A stretch of 64,000 nucleotides of DNA, taken from the NCBI GenBank assembly GCA_016209035.1, contig JACQWX010000001.1, forward strand, positions 32,157-96,156. Reading direction: 5' to 3'. Positions 45,397 to 54,747 of the stretch are shown here, one piece after another. The stretch's first letter is position 1. Each line of letters opens with the position of its first letter. This DNA is from Elusimicrobiota bacterium. Lineage in GTDB: Bacteria > Elusimicrobiota > Elusimicrobia > UBA1565 > UBA9628. Below the pieces are notes generated by a model. The model did not search any database and was not told where the DNA came from. It was given only the letters and a program-made list of their open reading frames with translations. Position numbers and translations under genes: made by a program.

Positions 45397-46624
45397 CGAG
45401 CATCCCTCTCAGGAGCAGGGTCTCGAAGAGGCCGTCCTCCGTTCCAGTCGTGAGCGCGTCGGCGATCTCCCGATCTTTGAACAATGGGCCCGTGACATCG
45501 AAGGGCCCAACGACCGTCGCCTGCCCGTCCCGTCGGACGTTGAACAGCCCGATGTCCCCAGGCCGCGAGCGAGCGCCTTTCAGTACGGCATCGCAGAACA
45601 GCGGCGAGTGCGTGGTGACGACGACCTGGCGCCCCTGTTCCAAGGCCAGGGAGAGCAGGAGCTGGACGATCAGATCGAGCCGGCGGGGATGGACGCCGTT
45701 CTCGGGTTCCTCAAAGGCGAATAACGACCCGCCCCACGGGTTCACCGCGATTGCGCAGAGCGCGAGAACCCTCAGCGTGCCTTCCGAGATGATGCGCGAG
45801 GAGTAGTCGACGCCGCCCTGCCGGAAGAGAATATCGAGCGTGCCGCGGCGTTTGTCGAGATCGACCGTGAGATCCTCGACGCTTGGCACGATCGAGCGGA
45901 GGGTCCGCGAGACCGCTTGGAAGTGCTTCGGATAATCGGCTCGCAGCCGATACAGAAACGGGGCGATCTCGCCGCCGAGCACTCCGATGTCGCGCACGTC
46001 GGACGGGGGCTGCGCCGCACGCATGGCGACGCGGGGGTCGAGGTAGTAGGTTCGCCACCCCGACAGCTCGAGCCGCGTTCGTTCGATGGACCGGTAGAGA
46101 GGAGCGCCCAGCCTGGGATCCGACAGGACCGCATAGTTCTGTCGGAGAGGTTCATTGCGCGGCTTGCCTCCCTCGACCTTGCGCCGCACACGAAGCTTCC
46201 CCTCGATCTGTTCGATGGCGGGCGTATCCTTCGGCCTGCCGTCTTTCCCCAAGGCTGACAGGTACTCGTCGGCTACGGCGAGAGCGCCGGAACCCGGAAC
46301 GATCTCCACCTCGACGCGATATCGGTAGACGTCCTTCTCCCGCGTCAGGTCCGCCTCGATTGAGAAGCGCCCGGACGGAGCCGCGAGCAGCTCGGCCAGT
46401 CCGCCGGAGGGGAACAGGAAGGCTTCAATCGGGTATCCCCGGATCGGCTCGCTGAGGGCGTCGGCGAGCGTGCGTTGCGTGCCGATCCGCGAGAGCGCCT
46501 GGACGGCATCCAGCAGGTTGCTCTTTCCGGCGGCGTTGGGACCGAAGAGCACCGCCATTCGAGGGAACTTGACCTTCACATCCTTCAAGGACTTGAAGCC
46601 GCGGACCGCGAGACTTCTCAGCAT
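45389..46624 (-). CDS. OLD-like AAA_21 ATPase (second)
   Basis: MLRSLAVRGFKSLKDVKVKFPRMAVLFGPNAAGKSNLLDAVQAL; LFAFEEPENGVHPRRLDLIVQLLLSLALEQGRQVVVTTHSPLFCD. Confidence 0.88.
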   Translation of the reverse strand: MLRSLAVRGFKSLKDVKVKFPRMAVLFGPNAAGKSNLLDAVQALSRIGTQRTLADALSEPIRGYPIEAFLFPSGGLAELLAAPSGRFSIEADLTREKDVYRYRVEVEIVPGSGALAVADEYLSALGKDGRPKDTPAIEQIEGKLRVRRKVEGGKPRNEPLRQNYAVLSDPRLGAPLYRSIERTRLELSGWRTYYLDPRVAMRAAQPPSDVRDIGVLGGEIAPFLYRLRADYPKHFQAVSRTLRSIVPSVEDLTVDLDKRRGTLDILFRQGGVDYSSRIISEGTLRVLALCAIAVNPWGGSLFAFEEPENGVHPRRLDLIVQLLLSLALEQGRQVVVTTHSPLFCDAVLKGARSRPGDIGLFNVRRDGQATVVGPFDVTGPLFKDREIADALTTGTEDGLFETLLLRGMLDE

Positions 46625-46634
46625 GGGTTCCTCC

Positions 46635-49600
46635 TCATCTCGGGACAGCCAGGAGCATCGCGTCGATCAATCGCTTCTCTTCGCTGCCTGATGGATAAAG
46701 CGCGGACAGGGCGTTCGCCAGGCGCACGAAGTCCGGACTGCGCTCAACCTCGGCCTTGATGAGCGCCCGCAAGGCGTTCGCCTGGCCCCCGGCCTGGAGC
46801 AGCATCGCCGCGTGCACCCGGTCGAGCGTGGTCGCGGCATGCTCCGTCTTCATCTCGATGTCCCGAGCGTCCACGGCGATCCGCCCGCGACGGCCGCGAA
46901 TCTTGGGCGCGCGTTCTTCCTCCAATTCAGGGAAGAGCAACTGCTGGAGATCTTTCTCAGGATCGCTTTCCAGCCAGTCTGCCGCGGCATCCGACCCGCC
47001 CTCGCCGAAGATCTGCTTTGCGCGTTCGGACACCGCCAGCAACCTGACCACGCCTTTGCGGGTCTCAATGATCCGGCCTTCCCACCTTGGGAGTTCAATC
47101 CCCAGCGGCTGTGCGAACCGGCGCGCCACGTCGAAGACGAGGCTGAACCCCTTGGGCTTGGCCTTAGGCGCCGGCTCATCCTCATCATCGCCGCCGGCTT
47201 CCTCATCGTCTCTAGAACCATTGGAAGAAGCCGCCGAACCGTTCGTGCTCTGGAGCGTCCAGAGAAAAAGGGCGGTAAGCCGCGCGTCTTCCTCGACCGC
47301 TCCGGCGGCTCCGTTTCGAGCCTTGGCCTCTGCCGTCCCAAGGACCTGCTCCAAGGCCGAGCGCCCCACGACCTCCCATACCTTCGCAAGGTATTCGGCC
47401 AGTTTGACCTCCCGGCCTTCCGCGGTCTCGACCTTCCGGTACCTGCTGAAAATCTCCAAAGCCGGGCCGATGCAGGCGAAAACAAGGTCCGCGCCGCGGA
47501 TTCCCTCGCCCTGTAGCCTCTCCATCCAGTCCCCCACGCGCTTGGGCAGTTCGCGCAGCACTTCTCCCCAGTCGCCGACTGGGGCGTCCTGTGGACGGGG
47601 GCGGCAAACCAGGTGAACGCTGGTAGCGAGGGCCGCGGACTCCTGGGAACGCAGACGGCCGGGGCGCTCCGTCGCGATAGGCCACGAGCCGGTAATCGTC
47701 CATCCTCCGCGGATCATGCCGGAGAGCAGCGCTTCCCAGCCTTCCGTTGTCTTGTGGGCGAACACCACGGCGCCGACGCCGTCCTCTCGCAGTACCCGCC
47801 GGCCTTCGGCGAAGGCACGGGCCATCGTCTCCTCGAACCACGCGCGATCCTTTGGACGCCCATTTACTTTCTTGGTCTCGTCCTGCACCGCCTCCCGCAT
47901 CTTGGGCGATAGCGGATTCGCTGGATCGAAGGAATCTCGTAGCCAAGGTTGGCCAACAAGAGAGCGCTTCAGCCAGACGAGAAAGAAATCGGACAAGTCA
48001 GAGTATGGAATAGCGTCATAGTACGGTGGGTCGGTGAACCAGATGGGGACTGTCTGATCAGGAAGCGGATGCTCGACCGCGTCGGCAAGTTGGACTTGCC
48101 CCGCAACGGATCCCTGGCATCCCCCGATCACTTCGCAAACCCATTCGATTGCTGCCGTGAAGTTGGACGCGAAGTCGCCTGTCGCAACGATCTCCGCGAA
48201 GTCCCACATCATCGGAAGGGCCTGCCGCCCGAATGTTCCTGCCACGGCCTCGACAGTCGTACGCCAACGCACCAGGGAAGAGGACTGCTCAGTACAACGA
48301 CTGACCGCGAGGGACAGCGCAGGCGAGACGTTCGTTGCCGCCGAGTCATGCACGTGGGAGCGTTGCAGCGTCATCAGCGCCACCTTCTGCCGCGCCGTGA
48401 AGAGGTCGCCCCACTGAAGCATGCCATATCGCTGAACGCGAAATCCGAGAGTCCCGACAGGTGGCAGTGGTTCATCCGGCACGGGGCAAAGCCCCTTTTT
48501 GCCCCCCCGTTCCCATCCATCGAGAATCGTCTTTAGGCGCGTCTGCGCCTTCCACACTGCTTGGTAGTCGCTTTCAACTGGCAGACGGTAATTGCGTCCT
48601 TGCATGCCGGACTTGAGCGTAACCACAGCCAGCATCCGCGCGCCGCCGGTGCGGCTACCCTTGGCATCGAAAATTGTGTCCCCGCCACCGCGTTGGTCCG
48701 CTAGTTGCGCCCGGACGCGCTCCGGCGACAGCACGTTGCCGCAGGCAAGGCACGTCGCCTTGGCTCGGGCAACAGTTCCGCCCGGGACTTCCTTCTCGTT
48801 CTTCGGTTCAAAGACCTCGAATTCTATCCGTGGCGGCTGCCCCTTAGGCCGAACTGCTCTGTGCCTTAGCGCACGCCGACGGTTCGCCTTGGCGCACAGC
48901 CAGAATGACCGTGCAAGAGGTATCTCCGCGCCGCAGTTCGGCGATTCGCAGCGCACGGTCCGCGCCCAGAGGTAGGCGATGGGAGTGGCCCCGTCCGGGT
49001 CCTTGGGGTAGAACTCGGCCAGTTCTTCCTCCGCGGCCTCTTTGATCTTCGCCCCCACGCGGCGGAGTTCTTCGGCAAGTTCCCGCCCGTGTCGGGGGAT
49101 GTCCTCCAGCATGGTCTTGAGAATGAGGCAAGCTACCGGGTTAAGGTCGCTGGCAAAGGCATCGCAGCCTAGGCGCAGCGCCTCAAGCGGGATGGAGCCG
49201 CCACCGGCAAACGGGTCAACGACTAGAGGGGGCTCCTTCCCATGCGCGGCTTTGACCAGGCCTCGTCCGACCTCCAGGTAGGCGGGTGCAGAGGAATGGT
49301 CCCAGTTCGCAAAATCCGCGATGAACTTGAGAAGGGTCCGGCGAAGGCCTTCATCCGTCTCGAGCAAGGCGTCCCAGCCGTGCGGCCTGCCCGACATGCC
49401 CAGCAGGATCTTGCGCGCTTTGTCTTTGAAATCCTTGGGGCAATTCTTATCGTCCGGATCTGGCAGGAGCAATGCAAGAAGCATCGCCCGGCACGCGGCC
49501 AGCGGCCTTCGCGCCCACCAAAGGTGAAGCGTACTGGGGTGCCCGTGGCGAATTGATTTTTCCCGCGCCGAATGGGCCGAGACCGCTGCAATGGGGAAAT

Positions 49601-49637
49601 CCACCTCCGCCAGGCGTTTGCAGTCTTTTGGGATCAT
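46635..49637 (-). CDS. DUF1156-type (COG1743) DNA adenine/cytosine-N4 methyltransferase
   Basis: MIPKDCKRLAEVDFPIAAVSAHSAREKSIRHGHPSTLHLWWARRPLAACRAMLLALLLPDP; VVDPFAGGGSIPLEALRLG; WFTDPPYYDAIPYSDLSDFFLVWLKR; Zn-ribbon-like cysteines. Confidence 0.9.
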   Translation of the reverse strand: MIPKDCKRLAEVDFPIAAVSAHSAREKSIRHGHPSTLHLWWARRPLAACRAMLLALLLPDPDDKNCPKDFKDKARKILLGMSGRPHGWDALLETDEGLRRTLLKFIADFANWDHSSAPAYLEVGRGLVKAAHGKEPPLVVDPFAGGGSIPLEALRLGCDAFASDLNPVACLILKTMLEDIPRHGRELAEELRRVGAKIKEAAEEELAEFYPKDPDGATPIAYLWARTVRCESPNCGAEIPLARSFWLCAKANRRRALRHRAVRPKGQPPRIEFEVFEPKNEKEVPGGTVARAKATCLACGNVLSPERVRAQLADQRGGGDTIFDAKGSRTGGARMLAVVTLKSGMQGRNYRLPVESDYQAVWKAQTRLKTILDGWERGGKKGLCPVPDEPLPPVGTLGFRVQRYGMLQWGDLFTARQKVALMTLQRSHVHDSAATNVSPALSLAVSRCTEQSSSLVRWRTTVEAVAGTFGRQALPMMWDFAEIVATGDFASNFTAAIEWVCEVIGGCQGSVAGQVQLADAVEHPLPDQTVPIWFTDPPYYDAIPYSDLSDFFLVWLKRSLVGQPWLRDSFDPANPLSPKMREAVQDETKKVNGRPKDRAWFEETMARAFAEGRRVLREDGVGAVVFAHKTTEGWEALLSGMIRGGWTITGSWPIATERPGRLRSQESAALATSVHLVCRPRPQDAPVGDWGEVLRELPKRVGDWMERLQGEGIRGADLVFACIGPALEIFSRYRKVETAEGREVKLAEYLAKVWEVVGRSALEQVLGTAEAKARNGAAGAVEEDARLTALFLWTLQSTNGSAASSNGSRDDEEAGGDDEDEPAPKAKPKGFSLVFDVARRFAQPLGIELPRWEGRIIETRKGVVRLLAVSERAKQIFGEGGSDAAADWLESDPEKDLQQLLFPELEEERAPKIRGRRGRIAVDARDIEMKTEHAATTLDRVHAAMLLQAGGQANALRALIKAEVERSPDFVRLANALSALYPSGSEEKRLIDAMLLAVPR

Positions 49638-49650
49638 CTTTCTCGCGCCC

Positions 49651-51126
49651 CTAACGCCGGGCAACTCCGCCCTTCCGCTTGAGGCCCAGGCCGAAGAGAA
49701 ACAGGTCAGGAATGTCCAACCGTCCATCGTGGCGTTCTCGAAATATGCCGACCTCGATGAGGTAGCCAACGAAATCCCGAGCGGAATCAGCGGGCAGGGA
49801 TGCCTGTGCGTCTTGCCCCTTCAGCGCATCCCACGACCGCTCCAGAACGCGCTCCACCTGCCTGCGGTCCCAGGGCACTTCCCTGGTGGCTGAGTCCTTA
49901 CTCAGAGACGCGCCAAGATGCTCAAGCCACTTCCATTCATCAGATGAATCCTTAACGTGCTCCTCTGAAACGGTTTCCAATGCTCGACGAAGTCGGCCTG
50001 GTTCAATAAGAATCGGCCACTTTGGATGAGTTCCCGTCTTGCGTTGTACCTCAGAGGCCGATTCAATCAGACGCACCAGCGGGCGAGGAATCGCCTGTCC
50101 GCGGCCATCGCGGATATGGTCAAGCAGCCATCGGTAGGTCAGGCCCTTCTTGACGTTCGCGCCCATGGAGGGGCCGATCATTCGATCAATCAAGGGCCTG
50201 GCCTGCTCAGGGCTGTCAATCTTTGGAATTTCCCCCAGTTCTGAATCGCTATCGAATTCGATTTCCGCCTCGCGGCAATAGGACAACAACTCCGTTGAGG
50301 TGTTGGCCATCCGCTTTGTCAACATCGCATAGAGATTGCGGTCGCTCCAGGATATCTCGACGCGGTTGGCGGCCAATTTCGAAAAGTCCGCGCCCGCGGA
50401 AGTCCCGATGCGTTGGTAAAGGTCGGTCCGCAGGAAGATCTTCGCACGAAGGCGGCGCCAGCGGCGCGTATAGTTGGCCCAGAAGGCGGCCAAACCCTGC
50501 ACGGCCGACTGCACGGCTTTCCAATCGCTGAGACCCAAGGTATCCAGTTCATCGTAGACGATGAAGACTCGGCGGTCATCATCAACGAGTTCCTGGTCCA
50601 AGGCGTCCAAGGCGGCAATCGGCGCGTTCCCTGCCTTCCTGAACGCCTTTAGGACGGCATCGGCATCACTTGCCACTGCCTGAAAGAGAGCATCCAATCT
50701 CGCAGTATCTGGGAGCTTGTCGCGGAGTAACCGAACCATGTACGCGAACCAAAGCTCAAGAAATGCCTCGCCGGTGACTTTGCCGGCAAACTTCTTCAAG
50801 CCCAGGGCATCGGGGAATTGGGCTTCGGCAGGATAAGCAATGACCAGGTCCGTGCGGTCGGGTGGCGGAAGCCTTAAGCTCAAGAAGCGTTTCGATAGCA
50901 CCGGCAGGAGATTCTTCTCGCAAACCGCTCGAAAGAGCGCCGTCTTGCCGGCGCCGCGCGGACCAATGACCAGTACCACATCAGGATCAAAAGCCCGAAG
51001 ATGCTCCTCTACTGGAAAGAATCTCTTGGGGAGGTTTTGCGCATCCTCTCCTTCGGCGCGACCCCTGCTCCCCATGAGGGTGAGGGAACTAAGCAAATCT
51101 GTCTGCTGCTGTGTTGCGGATGTCAT
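49651..51126 (-). CDS. P-loop ATPase (Sll1717/STAND-like)
   Basis: DVVLVIGPRGAGKTALFRAVCEKN (Walker A); RRVFIVYDELDTLG (Walker B-like). Confidence 0.75.
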   Translation of the reverse strand: MTSATQQQTDLLSSLTLMGSRGRAEGEDAQNLPKRFFPVEEHLRAFDPDVVLVIGPRGAGKTALFRAVCEKNLLPVLSKRFLSLRLPPPDRTDLVIAYPAEAQFPDALGLKKFAGKVTGEAFLELWFAYMVRLLRDKLPDTARLDALFQAVASDADAVLKAFRKAGNAPIAALDALDQELVDDDRRVFIVYDELDTLGLSDWKAVQSAVQGLAAFWANYTRRWRRLRAKIFLRTDLYQRIGTSAGADFSKLAANRVEISWSDRNLYAMLTKRMANTSTELLSYCREAEIEFDSDSELGEIPKIDSPEQARPLIDRMIGPSMGANVKKGLTYRWLLDHIRDGRGQAIPRPLVRLIESASEVQRKTGTHPKWPILIEPGRLRRALETVSEEHVKDSSDEWKWLEHLGASLSKDSATREVPWDRRQVERVLERSWDALKGQDAQASLPADSARDFVGYLIEVGIFRERHDGRLDIPDLFLFGLGLKRKGGVARR

Positions 51127-52463
51127 TCCTTTGTCCTCCCTGGAAACCGCGCGGCGATGCGTTCCGCCAGCATCATGTATTCAGGCGATTGAGCCAGATG
51201 GTCAGCAACATCCTCCAGTTTGTCGAAGTGGGCCAGTTTCTGATCATAGGATATTGCAATTGGAGCATGAGGGGCGTCGCTTGCCTCCATGTCCCGGACG
51301 TACCAGAAACGGTCCTCCTCTGTGTCCGCTGGATCTGGAGCGTAATAGCATTCGGAGAAAGCATCCCGGGCGAGATCCGAGAAAACCGCCTTCGATGTCG
51401 TCGCGGCTTTCGAATCCTCTGGCACCATGGCTTGCACCAGCAGGCAGTCTAATTGCGCCTTGTTCTCCAGCACCCGATCCGCGCCGATACGCCCGAGCAC
51501 GAGTTTCAGTCCCTGCCAAGTCTGCTGGGAGGTCGTCCCGAAGAGAACATGGAGGTGGGCCATGCCTCCGAGCAATGCGCCGGAGGGTTCTGAGAGTCCC
51601 GTCCGCGCGTCAAGGAGCAACCAGTGGGGGTTGAGTTCGGTCCGTATCTGCTCAAATAGCTGGGTCAGTACGTGTTTATCCTGGGGCGGCGGAGGCTCGA
51701 AATCTGCGCGAGCGAGCTTGCTCAGGTAAAGGTCATCGAGCGTTCCCGCGGGCACCACAAGGATCTCGCCTGAACCGGTGATTTCCCTGCGGCGGCAAGC
51801 GTGGTAGTAATCGCGCAGATCAACCGATTCCAAGGGACGCTCCAGGAGATAATCCAGCCCTCCCCATCTCGCGATGGTTCCCTTTTCATCAGCCGCGATC
51901 AGCGATCCGACTCCTGGAGCATCCAAATCCAAATCCACAACTGCAACGCGTTCTCCCAATCGGGCGCGCTGGATAGCAAAGGCCGCGAGAGTCGTGCTAC
52001 GCCCTACCCCTCCCTTGAAGGAGTAGAAAACCAAGATAGGCGGAGCCTGCTCCCCTTCTTCTCTCTGGGGGATCCATGGGGGTTCGGAGAGGCTTTCAAA
52101 CCAGGCGCCGCGATTGCGCCGGCGGTCTGTTGTGCGTACCTTATCGCTGCCGGAAACGCCCCTGCCCTCAGACCATGCTTTGTCATAAACGATGCGGTCA
52201 GCGGCCTCGGCTTTCGTCGCGTCCCATGCTTCGCCGGTCCAAAAAGCCGATCCGACGGCTTTAAGCGCGGCATCCAGCTTCTGGCGGAGCTCTTGACGGG
52301 TTGCGTCTTGGGAATCGGATCGCGCCCAAAAGACAAGCCGCATCTTTCCGAAAAGATCATCTATGAGGGCTACCCTTTCGATGGTGGAGTTCTGGGAGAC
52401 GAATGTCTTCAGGGCCGCTTCCGGGTAGTCGTCGCCATTCGCCTGCCGTATCCTAGATGCCAT
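51123..52463 (-). CDS. ParA/MinD-like ATPase with extra N-terminal domain
   Basis: PPILVFYSFKGGVGRSTTLAAFAIQRARLGERVAVVDLDLDAPG (deviant Walker A); ~150-aa N-terminal extension. Confidence 0.8.
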   Translation of the reverse strand: MASRIRQANGDDYPEAALKTFVSQNSTIERVALIDDLFGKMRLVFWARSDSQDATRQELRQKLDAALKAVGSAFWTGEAWDATKAEAADRIVYDKAWSEGRGVSGSDKVRTTDRRRNRGAWFESLSEPPWIPQREEGEQAPPILVFYSFKGGVGRSTTLAAFAIQRARLGERVAVVDLDLDAPGVGSLIAADEKGTIARWGGLDYLLERPLESVDLRDYYHACRRREITGSGEILVVPAGTLDDLYLSKLARADFEPPPPQDKHVLTQLFEQIRTELNPHWLLLDARTGLSEPSGALLGGMAHLHVLFGTTSQQTWQGLKLVLGRIGADRVLENKAQLDCLLVQAMVPEDSKAATTSKAVFSDLARDAFSECYYAPDPADTEEDRFWYVRDMEASDAPHAPIAISYDQKLAHFDKLEDVADHLAQSPEYMMLAERIAARFPGRTKE

Positions 52464-52513
52464 AGCGATAGCGGGAAAAGGAAGCGCCCGGCATCCGAAT
52501 CCTCGATTCGGTC

Positions 52514-52680
52514 ATGGCCGTTCTCCTCCATACGGCGGGGTATCCTCGCGGACCTGCATCGGTTTGGTCATGGCGTTGACTTCCATCCAGTAGTGCTGGA
52601 CCTTCTTGACCTCGTGCCAGGGGAAGTGGGCCGGGTCCTTGACGGGCTCCTGGAGGACGGGCTTGGCGGCGCAGCCCCGA
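52514..52680 (-). repeat. Duplicated fragment of the helicase-gene 3' end
   Basis: Near-identical to 54744-54905 (catacggcggggtatcctc.cg.acctgcatcgg.ttggtcatggcgt.gac.t.catccagtagtgctggaccttcttgacctcgtgccagggg...). Confidence 0.9.
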
Positions 52681-53290
52681 AAGCGCCCACTATCGCCTTC
52701 TCCCCGGCAGGGGTAAGCCGGTATTTCTGCAAGCGGCTGTTGGGCTTGTCGGGCAGCGTGTATTCAATCCATCCGGCCGCCAATGCGGGGTGTGGATAGT
52801 TGGCCCGAAAGGTCGGGCGATGCCTGATTCGTAACGCAGAACGCAGTTCCCCCGCGGACATCTCCCATCGAGCCAGGCAGGCCAGCAACCGCCCCACTGG
52901 GTCGGTTGACTGGGTCGCCGACTGGGTCGCCGACTGGGTCGCTGACTGAGTCCCCGATCGGGCATCAGCTATCTCCGCCGCGTCCTCCGCGACCAATCGG
53001 GTTTTGAACATTACAATAAGGAAGCCCTGCCGATCCTCGAAAGTGGGAGCCGGTGTCCCATGGTTCTTGCACATGGCAATGACGCGATTGGTACCGCAGC
53101 CCCAGACCTCCACCGCGCCGGTGCGGTGGAAGGCTCCGGCGATTCCCTCGGGAAAACGCGCGCCCAGCGGCATGGTCCGTTCGAGGAACGCCATGCCCTC
53201 GCGCACCATGGCGAAGGCGTTCATGTGCTCCTGCCGGTTGTCCACGATCTCCCCGGGGATGGCATATTCGATCATCGGACCACTTCCCAT
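52568..53290 (-). pseudogene. Mosaic truncated AlbA_2/COG2865 paralogue lacking the AlbA_2 domain
   Basis: GEIVDNRQEHMNAFAMVREGMAFLERTMPLGARFPEG|IAGAFHRTGAVEVWGCGTNRVIAMCK...TQSATQSATQSATQS...: internal deletion relative to ORF 53272-54747; a different C-terminus then runs into the helicase fragment out of frame. Confidence 0.8.
52896..52955. repeat. 12-bp minisatellite encoding (TQSA)n linker
   Basis: Five 12-bp units, consensus GACTGGGTCGCC. Confidence 0.85.
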
Positions 53291-54747
53291 CGTCCGCCTT
53301 TGTCGGGACCGATGCGCTGGATGCGGCCGTCTTTCTTCAATTTGCTGATCTGTTTTTCCACAGCGCGTGAAGTCAATCCCAAAGTGCCGGCAATCTCCCG
53401 GGCGCAGGCCAATGGGTTCCGCATCATCAGGGCCAGTACCTTCTCCGAACTTTTCTCCGAACTGTTCTCCGAACTTTTCTCCCTACTTTTCACCTGTCGG
53501 TCTAGCGGCTCTACCCCCGACTGGACCCCTGAAGTTGCCGCCGTGGCTTCGGCCACCAACCGCGCTTTGAACGTCACGATCAGGAAACCCTGCCGTTCCT
53601 CAAACAGGGGCGGCGGCGCGCCATGTTTCTTGCACATCGCGATCACCCGGTTGGTGCCGCGGCCCCAGACCTCCACAGCGCCGGTGCGGTGGAAGGCTCC
53701 GGCGATCAATGGATTGACCGGCTTCGAATCATGCCGCCCTGAAAGCTGTTCCACCGTGATGCCGGTCGGAAGGCGGCCGAAACTCCGAATCTCGATCCGG
53801 TCGTCGAAGATCACGATGGCGACGTAGCCGGAGTAGTGGGAGTAGTCGCGGTGCATGACGGCGTTGAGAAGGATTTCCCGGAGAGCGTCCAGCGGAACCG
53901 GGAAGCGATCCTCGCGGAATATCTTGCCCTCGGGAAAACGCGCGCCCAGCGGCATGGTCCGTTCGAGGAACGCCATGCCCTCGCGCACCATGGCGAAGGC
54001 GTTCATGTGCTCCTGCCGGTTGTCCACGATCTCGCCGGTGATTTCCGTTCCCCGGAATCGCCCCATCTTGAGAAGACATTGGGGCCAGTCCGGCAGGAAT
54101 CTCTTTCCGTAAAGCGCCTGGGCGGCCTGCGTGAGCACGCCCGCCGCCCGCAATCCCAGCCGGTCGAGAATTTCGCCGATGTCGCGGCTGGTATCCGGCG
54201 AAATCCGGTTTTGCTGGATGGCCAGCTCGCGCGTCCGCAGGATTCCCTTGCGGTCCAGGTCCTTCAGCGCCAGTCCGTCGGCGGAAAGGTTTTCCCAGCG
54301 GCGCTTGGCGTGGCCTCGCTCCACCAGAAGACGCTCGTATTTGGCCTGCGGCATCCGGCGCGTCGTACTGCTTACGCGCTCATAGGCGCGGCCTTCATGG
54401 GCGAAAGGCCGCATGTCCCGCCCGCCTTCCACCGCAACGACGATGACATCACGGCCCGACTTGACCTTGACACGGTGGATGGAGACATGGGCGGGAGGCT
54501 CGAAGCGGTCGGCGGCCTGCGCGACGTCGCGGAGCGTCTGGTCCGAGACCTCCTGCCCCTCGATTGTCCCGTCGGGCCGGACGCCGAAGAGCAACGTGCC
54601 GCCGGAGCCGTTCAGGAAGGCGCAGAGCGTCCGCATGCCTTCCTTCAATTCGCCGGTCGAGCGCTTGAATTCCAACGCCGGGCCTTCCCCCTCCTTGACA
54701 AGTAGGGCGATTTGCTTCGCGTTGGCGGGAATCCCGACAGCCGTCAT
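53272..54747 (-). CDS. AlbA_2 (Schlafen-like) domain, COG2865-type putative transcriptional regulator/ATPase
   Basis: KEGEGPALEFKRSTGELKEGMRTLCAFLNGSGGTLLFGVRPDGTIEGQEV; ALREILLNAVMHRDYSHYSGYVAIVIFDDRIEIRSFGRLPTGITVEQL; C-terminal wHTH. Confidence 0.9.
   Translation of the reverse strand: MTAVGIPANAKQIALLVKEGEGPALEFKRSTGELKEGMRTLCAFLNGSGGTLLFGVRPDGTIEGQEVSDQTLRDVAQAADRFEPPAHVSIHRVKVKSGRDVIVVAVEGGRDMRPFAHEGRAYERVSSTTRRMPQAKYERLLVERGHAKRRWENLSADGLALKDLDRKGILRTRELAIQQNRISPDTSRDIGEILDRLGLRAAGVLTQAAQALYGKRFLPDWPQCLLKMGRFRGTEITGEIVDNRQEHMNAFAMVREGMAFLERTMPLGARFPEGKIFREDRFPVPLDALREILLNAVMHRDYSHYSGYVAIVIFDDRIEIRSFGRLPTGITVEQLSGRHDSKPVNPLIAGAFHRTGAVEVWGRGTNRVIAMCKKHGAPPPLFEERQGFLIVTFKARLVAEATAATSGVQSGVEPLDRQVKSREKSSENSSEKSSEKVLALMMRNPLACAREIAGTLGLTSRAVEKQISKLKKDGRIQRIGPDKGGRWEVVR
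53439..53486. repeat. 12-bp minisatellite encoding (S-E-K/N-S) linker
   Basis: Four units, consensus TTTTCTCCGAAC. Confidence 0.82.
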
